From Rhodanobacter_A agri (GTDB lineage Bacteria; Pseudomonadota; Gammaproteobacteria; Xanthomonadales; Rhodanobacteraceae): 64,000 nucleotides of DNA. The notes under the pieces are model-generated. The model was not told the origin of the DNA. It was given only the letters and a program-made list of their open reading frames with translations, and made no database searches. Made by a program: the position numbers and the translations under genes. Positions within the stretch are counted from its first letter, which is position 1; every line of letters starts with the position of its first letter. The stretch covers positions 62,001 to 126,000 of the forward strand of contig NZ_JADIKL010000005.1 in assembly GCF_044904705.1 (NCBI RefSeq), given 5' to 3'. Positions 54,661 through 63,143 of this stretch are shown here, piece after piece.

Positions 54661-55299
54661 ATGATTGATCCGAATCTGTTCCAACTCGCCTGCTTCTACG
54701 CATTCGCTGCCGTCACGGTGGTCGCGGCGCTGGCGGTGATCACCCTGCGCAACTCGGTGCACGCGGTGCTGGCGCTGGTGCTGACCTTCTTCAGCACGGC
54801 CTGCATCTGGATGCTGGCCGAGGCGGAATTCCTCGCCATCGCGCTGATCGTGGTCTACGTGGGCGCGGTGATGGTGCTGTTCCTGTTCGTGGTGATGATG
54901 CTGGACATCGACCAGGAGAAACTGCGCGAGGGCTTCGTGAAGTTCCTGCCGGTGGGCCTGGTGGTGGCCGTGGTGATGCTGGTGGAGATGATCGGCCTGA
55001 TCGGCGTGCGTGCGATGCATGCGCAGACCATGGGCGCGAACCCGGCCGGCGACTCCAATACCGCATGGCTGGGCAAGGCGTTGTATACGCAGTACCTGCT
55101 GCCGTTCGAGATCGCCGCGCTGATCCTTACCGTGGGCGTGATCGCCGCGGTGGCGCTGACCCTGCGCGAGCGCATCGGCGTGAAGCGCCAGTTGGCCAGC
55201 CAGCAGGTCGCGATCAATCCGCGCGACCGCGTGCGCGTGGTGAAGATGGCGGCCGAGCGCCCCGCCGATGCAGCACCGGCTCCGGAGTCCAAGCCATGA
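54661..55299 (+). CDS. nuoJ: NADH-quinone oxidoreductase subunit J
   Basis: A 212-residue membrane subunit with five helices. HAVLALVLTFFSTACIWMLA and AEFLAIALIVVYVGAVMVLF (third helix with pi-bulge) are conserved. The soluble C-terminal tail of about 40 residues is charged. It overlaps nuoK by four bases. Confidence 0.96.
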   Translation: MIDPNLFQLACFYAFAAVTVVAALAVITLRNSVHAVLALVLTFFSTACIWMLAEAEFLAIALIVVYVGAVMVLFLFVVMMLDIDQEKLREGFVKFLPVGLVVAVVMLVEMIGLIGVRAMHAQTMGANPAGDSNTAWLGKALYTQYLLPFEIAALILTVGVIAAVALTLRERIGVKRQLASQQVAINPRDRVRVVKMAAERPADAAPAPESKP

Positions 55300-55601
55300 T
55301 TACTCTTTCGCACTTCATCGTGCTCGGCGCGATTCTGTTCTGCATTGCCGTCGCCGGCCTGTTCATCAACCGCAAGAACGTGATCGTGCTGCTGATGGCG
55401 ATCGAGCTGATGCTGTTGGCGGTGAACATCAATTTCGTGGCGTTCTCCCGCTTCGGCCACGACGTGGCGGGGCAGGTGTTCGTGTTCTTCATCCTCACCG
55501 TGGCCGCGGCGGAATCCGCGATCGGCCTGGCGATCCTGGTGCTGCTGTTCCGCAATCGCAGCACGGTCAACGTCGCCGAAATCGACAGCATGAAGGGTTG
55601 A
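55296..55601 (+). CDS. nuoK: NADH-quinone oxidoreductase subunit K
   Basis: A 101-residue subunit with three helices. The two conserved membrane Glu residues of proton translocation are in MAIELMLLAVNINFVAF and TVAAAESAIGLAILVLLFR. ATG 55296 overlaps the nuoJ stop. Confidence 0.97.
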   Translation: MITLSHFIVLGAILFCIAVAGLFINRKNVIVLLMAIELMLLAVNINFVAFSRFGHDVAGQVFVFFILTVAAAESAIGLAILVLLFRNRSTVNVAEIDSMKG

Positions 55602-55605
55602 TCCG

Positions 55606-57657
55606 ATGCCTTTGTCCACTTCAATCCTGCTGATCATCGCGCTCGCGCCGCTGGTGGGCTGTGTGCTGGCCGGTTTTCTCGGCAAGCAGATCGGCCGCGC
55701 CGGTGCGCACAGCGTCACCATCCTCGGCCTGCTGATTTCCTGCGGCCTGTCGTTCTACGTGCTGTACCAGCTGGTCTGGGGCGGCGCGCCGAACTTCAAC
55801 CAGAACCTCTACACCTGGTTCGAGATCGGCAGGTTCAACGCCAGCGTCGGCTTCATGATCGACCGCCTCACCGCGATGATGATGGTGGTGGTCACCTTTG
55901 TGTCGCTGCTGGTGCACGTCTACACCATCGGCTACATGCACGAAGATCCGGGCTACCAGCGCTTCTTCAGCTACATCTCGCTGTTCACCTTCTCGATGTT
56001 GATGCTCGTGATGAGCAACAACTTCCTGCAGCTGTTCTTTGGCTGGGAAGCGGTGGGCCTGGTGTCGTACCTGCTGATCGGCTTCTGGTTCAAGCGTCCG
56101 ACCGCGATCTTCGCGAACCTCAAGGCCTTCCTGGTCAACCGCGTGGGCGACTTCGGCTTCCTGCTGGGCATCGCCGCGGTGCTGTACTTCCTCAACACGC
56201 TGGACTACGCCACCGCGTTCGCTGCGGCGCCGTCCCTGGTGGGCAAGACGCTGGCGATCACCCAGAACGTGCAGTGGGATGCCGCCACGGTGATCTGCAT
56301 CCTGTTGTTCATCGGTGCGATGGGCAAGAGCGCCCAGGTGCCGCTGCACGTGTGGTTGCCTGATTCGATGGAGGGCCCCACGCCGATCTCCGCGCTGATC
56401 CATGCGGCGACGATGGTGACCGCGGGCATCTTCATGGTGGCGCGCATGTCGCCGCTGTTCGAGCTGTCGCAGTCGGCGCTCAGCTTCGTGATGGTCATTG
56501 GTGCGACAGGAGCCTTGTTCACCGGCCTGATCGGCATCGTGCAGAACGACATCAAGCGCGTCGTCGCGTACTCCACGCTGTCGCAGCTGGGCTATATGAC
56601 GGTGGCGCTGGGCGTGTCGGCCTACGCCGGCGCGGTGTTCCACCTGATGACCCATGCCTTCTTCAAGGCGCTGCTGTTCCTCGGCGCGGGCTCGGTGATC
56701 ATCGCCATGCACCACGAGCAGGACATGCGCTACATGGGCGGCCTGCGCAAGTACATGCCGATCACCTGGATCACCATGTGGATCGGTTCGCTGGCGCTGG
56801 TGGCGGTGCCGTTCACCTCGGGCTTCTATTCGAAGGACGCGATCATCGAGGCAGTCGGCGAGTCGCACCGCTGGGGTGCGGGCTACGCCTACTTCTGCGT
56901 GCTGGCCGGCGCCTTCGTTACCGCGACCTACACGTTCCGCCAGATGTACCTCACCTTCCACGGCAAGGAACGCTTCACCGTGGTGCACAACCACGGCCAT
57001 GGCCACCACGTCGAACACATGGACGACCACGGCCACCACGAGCAGGGCATCATGCACGAGACCCCGAAGGAGTCGCCGTGGGTGGTCACGCTGCCGCTGG
57101 TGCTGCTGGCGATCCCGTCGCTTCTGGTGGGCTTCTTTGCCGCCAAGCCGATGCTGTTCGGCGGCTGGTTCGGCAGCGCGATCCACGTGAACGAAGCGAA
57201 CGACGTGCTGGGTGAGATGGGCAAGGAGTTCCAGGGCGCCGTGGCAATGGCCTTGCACGGGCTCAACCCGGTCGGACCGTTCGGCCTGGTGCTGCTGGCC
57301 TTCGCGATCACCACCTACATCTACCTGTTCAACCCGGCCGTGGCGGACAAGCTGAAGAAGGCGCTGAATCCGCTTTACCAGGTGCTCAACCACAAGTACT
57401 GGTTCGACGCGGTGTACTTCGTGCTGTTCGCCCGCGGTGGCGTGAAGCTGGGCTGTCTGTTCTGGAAGGCCGGCGACGCCGCGGTGATCGACGGCGTGAT
57501 GATCGACGGCACCACCGCCATGACCCGCCGCATCGCCTCGGGCATGCGCCGGCTGCAGTCGGGTTACCTCTACCAGTACGCCTTCGCGATGATCATCGGC
57601 CTGATCCTGCTGCTCGGCGGGTACTGGCTGTTCGGTCCCATGCTGGCTGCGCAATAA
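55606..57657 (+). CDS. nuoL: NADH-quinone oxidoreductase subunit L
   Basis: The 683-residue distal proton-pumping antiporter-like subunit with the long lateral helix at the C-terminus. FGWEAVGLVSYLLIGFWF, MGKSAQVPLHVWLPDSMEGP, TPISALIHAATMVTAGIFMV and FHLMTHAFFKALLFLGAGSV contain the conserved Glu, Lys and His. A His-rich loop (about 460-485, HNHGHGHHVEHMDDHGHH) sits between helices, on the loop before the last membrane segments. It starts four bases after nuoK. Confidence 0.97.
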   Translation: MPLSTSILLIIALAPLVGCVLAGFLGKQIGRAGAHSVTILGLLISCGLSFYVLYQLVWGGAPNFNQNLYTWFEIGRFNASVGFMIDRLTAMMMVVVTFVSLLVHVYTIGYMHEDPGYQRFFSYISLFTFSMLMLVMSNNFLQLFFGWEAVGLVSYLLIGFWFKRPTAIFANLKAFLVNRVGDFGFLLGIAAVLYFLNTLDYATAFAAAPSLVGKTLAITQNVQWDAATVICILLFIGAMGKSAQVPLHVWLPDSMEGPTPISALIHAATMVTAGIFMVARMSPLFELSQSALSFVMVIGATGALFTGLIGIVQNDIKRVVAYSTLSQLGYMTVALGVSAYAGAVFHLMTHAFFKALLFLGAGSVIIAMHHEQDMRYMGGLRKYMPITWITMWIGSLALVAVPFTSGFYSKDAIIEAVGESHRWGAGYAYFCVLAGAFVTATYTFRQMYLTFHGKERFTVVHNHGHGHHVEHMDDHGHHEQGIMHETPKESPWVVTLPLVLLAIPSLLVGFFAAKPMLFGGWFGSAIHVNEANDVLGEMGKEFQGAVAMALHGLNPVGPFGLVLLAFAITTYIYLFNPAVADKLKKALNPLYQVLNHKYWFDAVYFVLFARGGVKLGCLFWKAGDAAVIDGVMIDGTTAMTRRIASGMRRLQSGYLYQYAFAMIIGLILLLGGYWLFGPMLAAQ

Positions 57658-57672
57658 GGGAAGCAAGCACTC

Positions 57673-59181
57673 ATGTTCAATCACTTGCTCAGCCTGCTGA
57701 TCTGGCTGCCCATCGCCGGCGCCGTGCCGGTGTTGCTGGCCGGCTCCGCCCGTCCCAATGCCGCGCGCTGGCTCGCGCTGCTGTTCATGGTGCTCACCTT
57801 CGTGGTGAGCCTGTTCCTGCTGCCGCAGTACGACGCCGCGCAGGGCGGCATGCAGCTGGTCGAGAGCCACCTGTGGATCGCCTCGCTGAACGTGCACTAC
57901 GGCCTGGCCGTGGACGGCATCTCGGTGGCGCTGATCCTGCTCACCACCATCGTCGGCATCCTCGTGGTGGTCGGCGCGTGGGAGGTGATCCAGAACAAGC
58001 CGCACCAGTACATGGCGGCGATGCTGGCGCTAGAAGGCCTGATGATCGGCGTGTTCTGCGCTACCGACGCCTTGCTGTTCTACGTGTTCTTCGAGGCGAT
58101 GCTGATCCCGATGTTCATCCTCATCGGCATCTGGGGCGGCCCGCGGCGCGTGTATGCGACGCTGAAGTTCTTCATCTACACGTTCCTCGGCTCGATCTTC
58201 ATGCTGATCGCGCTGCTGTACCTGTACCACAAGGCCGGCACGTTCGATCTGCGTACGCTGGCGGCGCTGCCGCTGAGCTTCACCGAGCAGGCGTGGGTGT
58301 TCTTTGCCTTCCTGCTCGCGTTTGCGATCAAGGTGCCTATGGTGCCGGTGCACACCTGGCTGCCGGACGCCCACGTGGAGGCGCCGACCGGCGGCTCGGT
58401 GGTGCTGGCGGCGGTGATGCTGAAGGTCGGCACCTACGGCATGTTGCGCTTCATCCTGCCGATCGTGCCTGATGCCGGCAAGCACTTCGCCTGGCTGGTG
58501 GTGTTGTTGAGCCTGATCGCGATCGTCTACATCGGCTACGTGGCGCTGGTGCAGGAGGACATGAAGAAGCTGGTGGCGTATTCATCCGTGGCGCACATGG
58601 GCTTCGTCACCCTGGGCATCTTCGTCGCCTTCATGCTGGCGCGCGGGCTCGGCGACGTCGACTCGGCGCGTCTGGGCATGCAGGGTGCGATGGTGCAGAT
58701 GATCTCGCACGGCTTCGTCTCCGGCGCGATGTTTACCTGCATCGGCGTGATGTACGACCGCCTGCACACCCGCATGATCAAGGACTACGGCGGCGTCATC
58801 AACGTGATGCCGTGGTTCGGCTTCTTCTACGTGCTGTTCGCGATGGCCAACTGCGGCCTGCCGGGCACCAGCGGTTTCGTGGGCGAATTCATGGTGGTGC
58901 TGGCCAGCTTCAAGGCCAACCCGTGGATCGCGCTGTTCGCCGCGTTCACCCTGATCATCGGCGCGGCCTACACGCTGTGGCTGGTCAAGCGCGTGCTGTG
59001 GGGCGACATCCACAACCCGCACGTGGCGGAGATGAAGGACATCAACGGCCGCGAGACCTTCGTGCTGTTTGCCTTCGCCGCGCTGACGGTGGCGCTGGGC
59101 GTCTGGCCGGAGCCGCTGATCCGCCTGATGGACAGCTCGGTGACGCAGCTGGTGCAGCAGCTGGCCATCCACAAGATCTGA
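57673..59181 (+). CDS. nuoM: NADH-quinone oxidoreductase subunit M
   Basis: A 502-residue antiporter-like proton-pumping subunit with 14 helices. Conserved features are LLFYVFFEAMLIPMFILIG (Glu), FAFLLAFAIKVPMVPVHTWL (Lys), PDAHVEAPTGGSVVLAAVML and QMISHGFVSGAMFTCIGVMY (His). It is 15 bases downstream of nuoL. Confidence 0.97.
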   Translation: MFNHLLSLLIWLPIAGAVPVLLAGSARPNAARWLALLFMVLTFVVSLFLLPQYDAAQGGMQLVESHLWIASLNVHYGLAVDGISVALILLTTIVGILVVVGAWEVIQNKPHQYMAAMLALEGLMIGVFCATDALLFYVFFEAMLIPMFILIGIWGGPRRVYATLKFFIYTFLGSIFMLIALLYLYHKAGTFDLRTLAALPLSFTEQAWVFFAFLLAFAIKVPMVPVHTWLPDAHVEAPTGGSVVLAAVMLKVGTYGMLRFILPIVPDAGKHFAWLVVLLSLIAIVYIGYVALVQEDMKKLVAYSSVAHMGFVTLGIFVAFMLARGLGDVDSARLGMQGAMVQMISHGFVSGAMFTCIGVMYDRLHTRMIKDYGGVINVMPWFGFFYVLFAMANCGLPGTSGFVGEFMVVLASFKANPWIALFAAFTLIIGAAYTLWLVKRVLWGDIHNPHVAEMKDINGRETFVLFAFAALTVALGVWPEPLIRLMDSSVTQLVQQLAIHKI

Positions 59182-59193
59182 TCGGGATAGAAC

Positions 59194-60636
59194 ATGATTA
59201 CCTTCAACGACATCCTGGTCCTGTTGCCCGAGTTCTACCTGGTGGCGGCGGCGTGCTTGCTGCTGCTGCTGGATGCCTTCATGAAGCCGGAGCAGCGTGG
59301 CTGGCTGCACTGGCTCTCGATCCTCGTGCTGCTGTTTGCCGGCTACATGGTGGTCGCGGGCCAGCCCGACGTCACCGTGACCGCGTTCGGCGGCATGTTC
59401 GTGCGCGACCAGGCCTCGGAAATCCTCAAGGCGTTCGCGTTGCTGTGCACCGTGCTGGTGTTCATCTACGCGCGGCCGTACCTGCTCGAGCGCCGGCAGT
59501 TCGTGGGCGAGTTCTACACGCTGATGATCTTCGCGGTGCTCGGCGTGATGCTGCTAGTGTCGGCCGGCAATCTGGTGATGATTTACCTGGGCCTGGAACT
59601 GCTGACGCTGTCGTCGTACGCGCTGGTAGCGCTGAACCGCGACTCCCCGCTGTCCTCCGAGGCGGCGATCAAGTACTTCGTGCTGGGCGCGCTGTCCTCG
59701 GGCATGCTGCTGTACGGCATGTCGATGGTGTACGGCGCCACCGGTACGCTGGACCTGGCCCAGCTGCACGGCGCGGTGCCGCACAGCGCGATGCCGCACC
59801 TGCTGGTGTTCGGCCTGATCTTCATGCTGGTGGGCATTGCCTTCAAGCTCGGCGCGGCGCCGTTCCACATGTGGATCCCGGACGTCTACCAGGGCGCTTC
59901 CACGCCGGTCACCACCTTCATTGCTTCCACCTCGAAGCTGGCCGCGTTCGGCATGGCCTGGCGCCTGCTTGAAACCGGCCTGGGCGACCTGTCGCAGCAC
60001 TGGCAGCTGATGCTGTCTGCAGTCGCGGTGCTGTCGATGGCGATCGGCAACCTGGTCGCGATCGTGCAGACCAACCTCAAGCGCTTGCTGGCCTACTCGA
60101 CCATCTCGCACATGGGCTATCTGCTGATGGGCCTGGTCAACGCCGGACCGGAGGGCTACGCCTCGGCGATGTTCTACGCGATCAGCTACGCGCTGATGAG
60201 CACGGTGGCGTTCGGCGTGATCCTGGCACTGGCCCGCGCGGGCTTCGAATGCGAAGAGATCGCGGACCTCAAGGGCCTGAACCAGCGTTCGCCGTGGTTC
60301 GCCGCGCTGATGGCGCTGGCGATGTTCTCGCTGGCCGGCGTGCCGCCGCTGTTCGGCTTCTACGCGAAGTACCTGGTGCTGCAGGCGGCCATCGATGCGC
60401 ACATGCTGTGGCTGGCGCTCACTGGCGCGGTGTTCGCGATCATCGGCCTGTACTACTACCTGCACGTGGTCAAGGTGATGTATTTCGACAAGCCCGTCGA
60501 AGGCGGCGCCGACCAGCCCACGCCCGATACGTCGATGCGCGTGGTGCTGTCGCTGAATGCGCTGGCGCTGCTCGTGCTGGGTGTGTACTGGGGCCCGCTG
60601 CTGGGCTGGTGCCGCCACTCGTTCGGTCTTGGTTGA
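59194..60636 (+). CDS. nuoN: NADH-quinone oxidoreductase subunit N
   Basis: A 480-residue antiporter-like subunit next to NuoM. MIYLGLELLTLSSYALVALN (Glu), FKLGAAPFHMWIPDVYQGAS (Lys), VAIVQTNLKRLLAYSTISHM and MALAMFSLAGVPPLFGFYAK are conserved. Last gene of the operon; a stem-loop follows the stop directly. Confidence 0.97.
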   Translation: MITFNDILVLLPEFYLVAAACLLLLLDAFMKPEQRGWLHWLSILVLLFAGYMVVAGQPDVTVTAFGGMFVRDQASEILKAFALLCTVLVFIYARPYLLERRQFVGEFYTLMIFAVLGVMLLVSAGNLVMIYLGLELLTLSSYALVALNRDSPLSSEAAIKYFVLGALSSGMLLYGMSMVYGATGTLDLAQLHGAVPHSAMPHLLVFGLIFMLVGIAFKLGAAPFHMWIPDVYQGASTPVTTFIASTSKLAAFGMAWRLLETGLGDLSQHWQLMLSAVAVLSMAIGNLVAIVQTNLKRLLAYSTISHMGYLLMGLVNAGPEGYASAMFYAISYALMSTVAFGVILALARAGFECEEIADLKGLNQRSPWFAALMALAMFSLAGVPPLFGFYAKYLVLQAAIDAHMLWLALTGAVFAIIGLYYYLHVVKVMYFDKPVEGGADQPTPDTSMRVVLSLNALALLVLGVYWGPLLGWCRHSFGLG

Positions 60637-60668
60637 GGAATTCCATCGAACGATTCGATGGAAATTCC
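60637..60668 (+). terminator. Stem-loop after nuoN
   Basis: TTCCATCGA and TCGATGGAA pair around ACGAT; the stem continues as GGAA with TTCC past one bulged A. It begins one base after the nuoN stop. No T-run follows, so it may stabilise the 3' end or need Rho. Confidence 0.5.
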
Positions 60669-60679
60669 GATAGCGACGC

Positions 60680-60708
60680 TTGCAGTCAATCGCAGGTGTC
60701 GCTACAAT
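60680..60708 (+). promoter_or_regulatory. Promoter of tRNA-fMet
   Basis: TTGCAG (60680-60685) and TACAAT (60703-60708) are 17 bases apart, followed by CTCCGG, a GC-rich discriminator typical of stringently controlled stable RNA genes. The predicted start is only about seven bases before the mature tRNA. Confidence 0.75.
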
Positions 60709-60721
60709 CTCCGGATTCTGA

Positions 60722-60798
60722 TGCGGGGTGGAGCAGTCTGGCAGCTCGTCGGGCTCATAACCCGAAGGTCGCAGGTTCGAATCCTGCCCCCGCTACCA
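60722..60798 (+). tRNA. Initiator tRNA-fMet(CAT)
   Basis: A 77-base cloverleaf with encoded CCA, anticodon CAT and the three consecutive G-C pairs (GGG/CCC) in the anticodon stem that mark initiator tRNA. Positions 1 and 72 are U and U, unpaired, in place of the C1-A72 mismatch of E. coli; a mismatch here is needed for formylation and exclusion from elongation. Confidence 0.97.
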
Positions 60799-60820
60799 GC
60801 TTCGAGTGACAATCCGATGC

Positions 60821-60854
60821 GGCGATCTCTGCGAAGAGGTCGCCGTTTTCGTTT
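60821..60854 (+). terminator. Intrinsic terminator after tRNA-fMet
   Basis: GGCGATCTCT and AGAGGTCGCC form a ten-pair stem (one G-U) with a GCGA tetraloop, followed by GTTTTCGTTT. It makes the tRNA a single-gene transcript. Confidence 0.88.
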
Positions 60855-60899
60855 GCGCGCACGACGTACGAGTGGCACATTCGCCGTTGCCCGATGGAT

Positions 60900-61673
60900 C
60901 TATTTGACCGATCTGGAAAGCCGGTACCACAGGTATTGGCCGAGGGTAGGGTGGTACCAGAGCCTGGACGGAGCAACGCCGTCGCGGCTGACCAGGGTGC
61001 CGTCCAGGACGTCGCGCAAGGCCTTCTTCATCAGCGGGATCCCCGCGGCAAGCTGATGCAGCGGGTAGGTATTGAATCCGTCGCTGCCCTCGGTGTGGAT
61101 CCGCTGCTGGTACAGCACGCCGCCGGTATCCACGCCGGCATCGACCAGATGGACGGTGACGCCACAGTTCTCGCTATCGCCGTGGACCAGCGCCCAGTAG
61201 CCGCCATGCACGCCGCGGTAGCGCGGCGTGATGCCGGCGTGGGTGTTGATGAAAGGGCGGGGGATACAGCCGATCACGCTGCGCGAAAGGATGCGCGTAC
61301 CGTTCACGACCACGGCATCGGGTTTGAGCTTTTTCAGCAGGCGACGCACCGCTGCCGTGTTGACGCTCTCCACCCGGTGGAGGATGCCTGCGGGAGGCAA
61401 CCTGGCCTGCAATCCAAACCGAAGGATCAACTCATCGACGCGGCGATGCTGCAGCCGCGCCAACAGCCGGTTGAACAGAAGGAAGGCGAGCTGGCCGGTG
61501 ACCGTGAGCAGGCCCAGCATGCGCAGGCGGTGCCGGATCATCGCCCGCGCCGACGGCTTCTGCTCCACCACGACGGCGAGGACGTCGACCTCGGCCGCCA
61601 GCGCGTTGTACATGAACCAGGAGCTGGGTCCATCGCCGCATAGCATGACGATGCGTGGAGTTCGCTGGTTCAT
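60900..61673 (-). CDS. Formyltransferase-fold protein
   Basis: A 257-residue protein of the formyl_trans_N fold (as in PurN, Fmt, ArnA and sugar N-formyltransferases). The catalytic Asn-His-Asp set is in VVVNGTRILSRSVIG, INTHAGITPRYRGVHGGYWA and VHLVDAGVDTGGVLY. The N-terminal part has the family MLCGDGPSSWFMYNALAAE start, and a charged helical insert (about 40-85) precedes the core. The partner deacetylase gene and the nearby export lipoprotein suggest modification of an amino sugar in a surface polysaccharide, by deacetylation then N-formylation; this is inference. It overlaps the deacetylase gene by four bases. Confidence 0.85.
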   Translation of the reverse strand: MNQRTPRIVMLCGDGPSSWFMYNALAAEVDVLAVVVEQKPSARAMIRHRLRMLGLLTVTGQLAFLLFNRLLARLQHRRVDELILRFGLQARLPPAGILHRVESVNTAAVRRLLKKLKPDAVVVNGTRILSRSVIGCIPRPFINTHAGITPRYRGVHGGYWALVHGDSENCGVTVHLVDAGVDTGGVLYQQRIHTEGSDGFNTYPLHQLAAGIPLMKKALRDVLDGTLVSRDGVAPSRLWYHPTLGQYLWYRLSRSVK

Positions 61674-62641
61674 CCTGCAACCAACGCTTCGGTGAGTTCG
61701 GCCATGCCCAGCGAGCGCATGCCTTCATGCTCCCGCAGGTATTCGAACTCCTCGATCACCCGCTCGAGGAAGCCGATGTTCTGGTCGATGTCGACACCGA
61801 AATTGTGCGGGTGCCACCACAAATGGAATACCTCGTGGTGCCGGGCTGCATGGCGCATCGCACGCGTGATCCGGCGTAGCTTCAACCCCTCCAGCCAGGC
61901 AAGCCGCGGGTTATAGGGACGCAGGAAACGGCTGGCCGGAAAGTTGAACGGCAGCTCGCCGGCGCAGCTCTCCAATGCATACGTGTGATGCCCGCTGAGA
62001 TTGACGTAGCTGTCGAACAGCCGGCCCATGCGACGCACGGCGTTCTGTCCGCCGCGATCGGTAGCGGCGTAGAGCCAGCCGTTCTCGTTGCCGCGATAGG
62101 CGGTGATGCCGTGTTCGGCCAGCACGGCCAGATAATCGGGATTCCACTGGTTGCGGGGAAAAACCAGGCTGCGTGGGACGAGTCCGCGCGCCGCCGCGAT
62201 GCGGATGGCCGCCTCGAGGTCGGCGCGGAACGCCGTCATCGATTGGCCGGCTTCGCGGCAGTAGTAGTGCGAAAACGTGTGGCTCGCCACTTCCTGTCCC
62301 GGCGTCGAGGCGATCAGTTCGACCAGCTCGGGTGCGAAGTGATAGCGCTCATCGAGGTCCACCGATTGTTCCAGATAGCGGTACGGGCATAGCGCAACGT
62401 TCTCGTAGCCGGGTCTTTCGGATGGGGCAGCCAGCAGCGCCGCGCCGCGATCCCGGCAGAAAAGGAGGCCCACTGTCGCCCATGTGGCGTGAACGTGATG
62501 CTGCTCGAACAGGCGCAGCATGCGCGGGATGGCCTGCCTGACGCCATCCAGACGATGGCGGAATGAATCGAGGCTGCGGGTATCCCGCACGCCCCAATAC
62601 AGCTCGAAGTCGATGGAGATGACGAATGTGCTGGCGTTCAT
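61670..62641 (-). CDS. Polysaccharide deacetylase (NodB-homology) family protein
   Basis: A 323-residue NodB-homology protein. From ATG 62641 (after CGGAG) it reads MNASTFVISIDFELYWGVRD, with the metal Asp in the first motif. The HxxxH motif is in EVASHTFSHYYCREAGQ, the third motif in VFPRNQWNPDYLAVLAEHGI, and WHPHNFGVD lies near the end. No signal peptide is seen, so it may act in the cytoplasm on a nucleotide- or lipid-linked sugar. In-frame ATGs at 62662 and 62725 would add 7 or 28 residues. Coupled to the formyltransferase gene by ATGA overlap. Confidence 0.88.
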   Translation of the reverse strand: MNASTFVISIDFELYWGVRDTRSLDSFRHRLDGVRQAIPRMLRLFEQHHVHATWATVGLLFCRDRGAALLAAPSERPGYENVALCPYRYLEQSVDLDERYHFAPELVELIASTPGQEVASHTFSHYYCREAGQSMTAFRADLEAAIRIAAARGLVPRSLVFPRNQWNPDYLAVLAEHGITAYRGNENGWLYAATDRGGQNAVRRMGRLFDSYVNLSGHHTYALESCAGELPFNFPASRFLRPYNPRLAWLEGLKLRRITRAMRHAARHHEVFHLWWHPHNFGVDIDQNIGFLERVIEEFEYLREHEGMRSLGMAELTEALVAG

Positions 62642-62949
62642 TCCAGCTCCGGGCCGATACATGTCCTGGAAGCGTAGCAACTTGCAGGTGAACGGGAATC
62701 CGCCGGCCGTGGATCCACCCGACACATGAGCTCGAATGAATACGTGGTGTCACCGAAGTTGCCGCAATCGCCCCGTCGGGAACGTATGTCATAGCCGGCA
62801 GGCGCGCCGTGCGCCCGGATGGGCGGGGGATGTGTGTTTCGCCGGTCAGCGAGTCTGTGCGCCAGGGCAGGGCTTTATGCGGGTCTTCCGGTGCCCGGCA
62901 CCGAGACAGGCCCGAGCGAGGAAGGTCGTGTCGCCGGAATGCCGTGGGA
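62642..62949. other. Gap upstream of the deacetylase gene
   Basis: This stretch of 308 bases holds no gene I can support on either strand. It is the leader and promoter region of the minus-strand deacetylase-formyltransferase pair and the downstream end of the small peptide gene. No clear promoter hexamers or terminator are seen. Confidence 0.4.
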
Positions 62950-63072
62950 TCAGTGGAGGATGCCCATATGAAACATCGCCCAGCCGGCCACCGCGCTGAT
63001 CGTCAGGCAAACAAAGAGCCAGAATCCCCGGGAATTTTTCCCCCAGAATGGCTTGTTCTCGTTGTTTTCCAT
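62950..63072 (-). CDS. 40-residue single-span membrane peptide, unknown function
   Basis: A small ORF of 40 codons starting MENNENKPFWGKNSRGFWLF and ending FHMGILH, with one transmembrane segment (about residues 17-38). The N-terminus is polar and would face the cytoplasm. Codons are complete and the ribosome site is weak (GCGAGACC). Support comes from a sigma-54-like promoter about 55 bases upstream on the same strand. I do not recognise the family. The location between a polysaccharide deacetylase and an export lipoprotein suggests an envelope or polysaccharide role, by position only. Confidence 0.6.
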   Translation of the reverse strand: MENNENKPFWGKNSRGFWLFVCLTISAVAGWAMFHMGILH

Positions 63073-63127
63073 GTGGTCTCGCATCCGTAACAGGCAGCTG
63101 GACAGTCAGCTGAGGACTCTCAACTGA

Positions 63128-63143
63128 AGCCAGTATCGTGCCA
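63128..63143 (-). promoter_or_regulatory. Sigma-54-type (-24/-12) promoter
   Basis: Read on the minus strand: TGGCACG, then ATAC, then TGGCT. The consensus is TGGCACG-N4-TTGCW, so only one base differs and the GG-GC spacing is exact. The predicted start is near 63117, about 45 bases before the 40-codon ORF. A regulator of the NtrC type would be needed; no enhancer site is identified. Confidence 0.65.
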
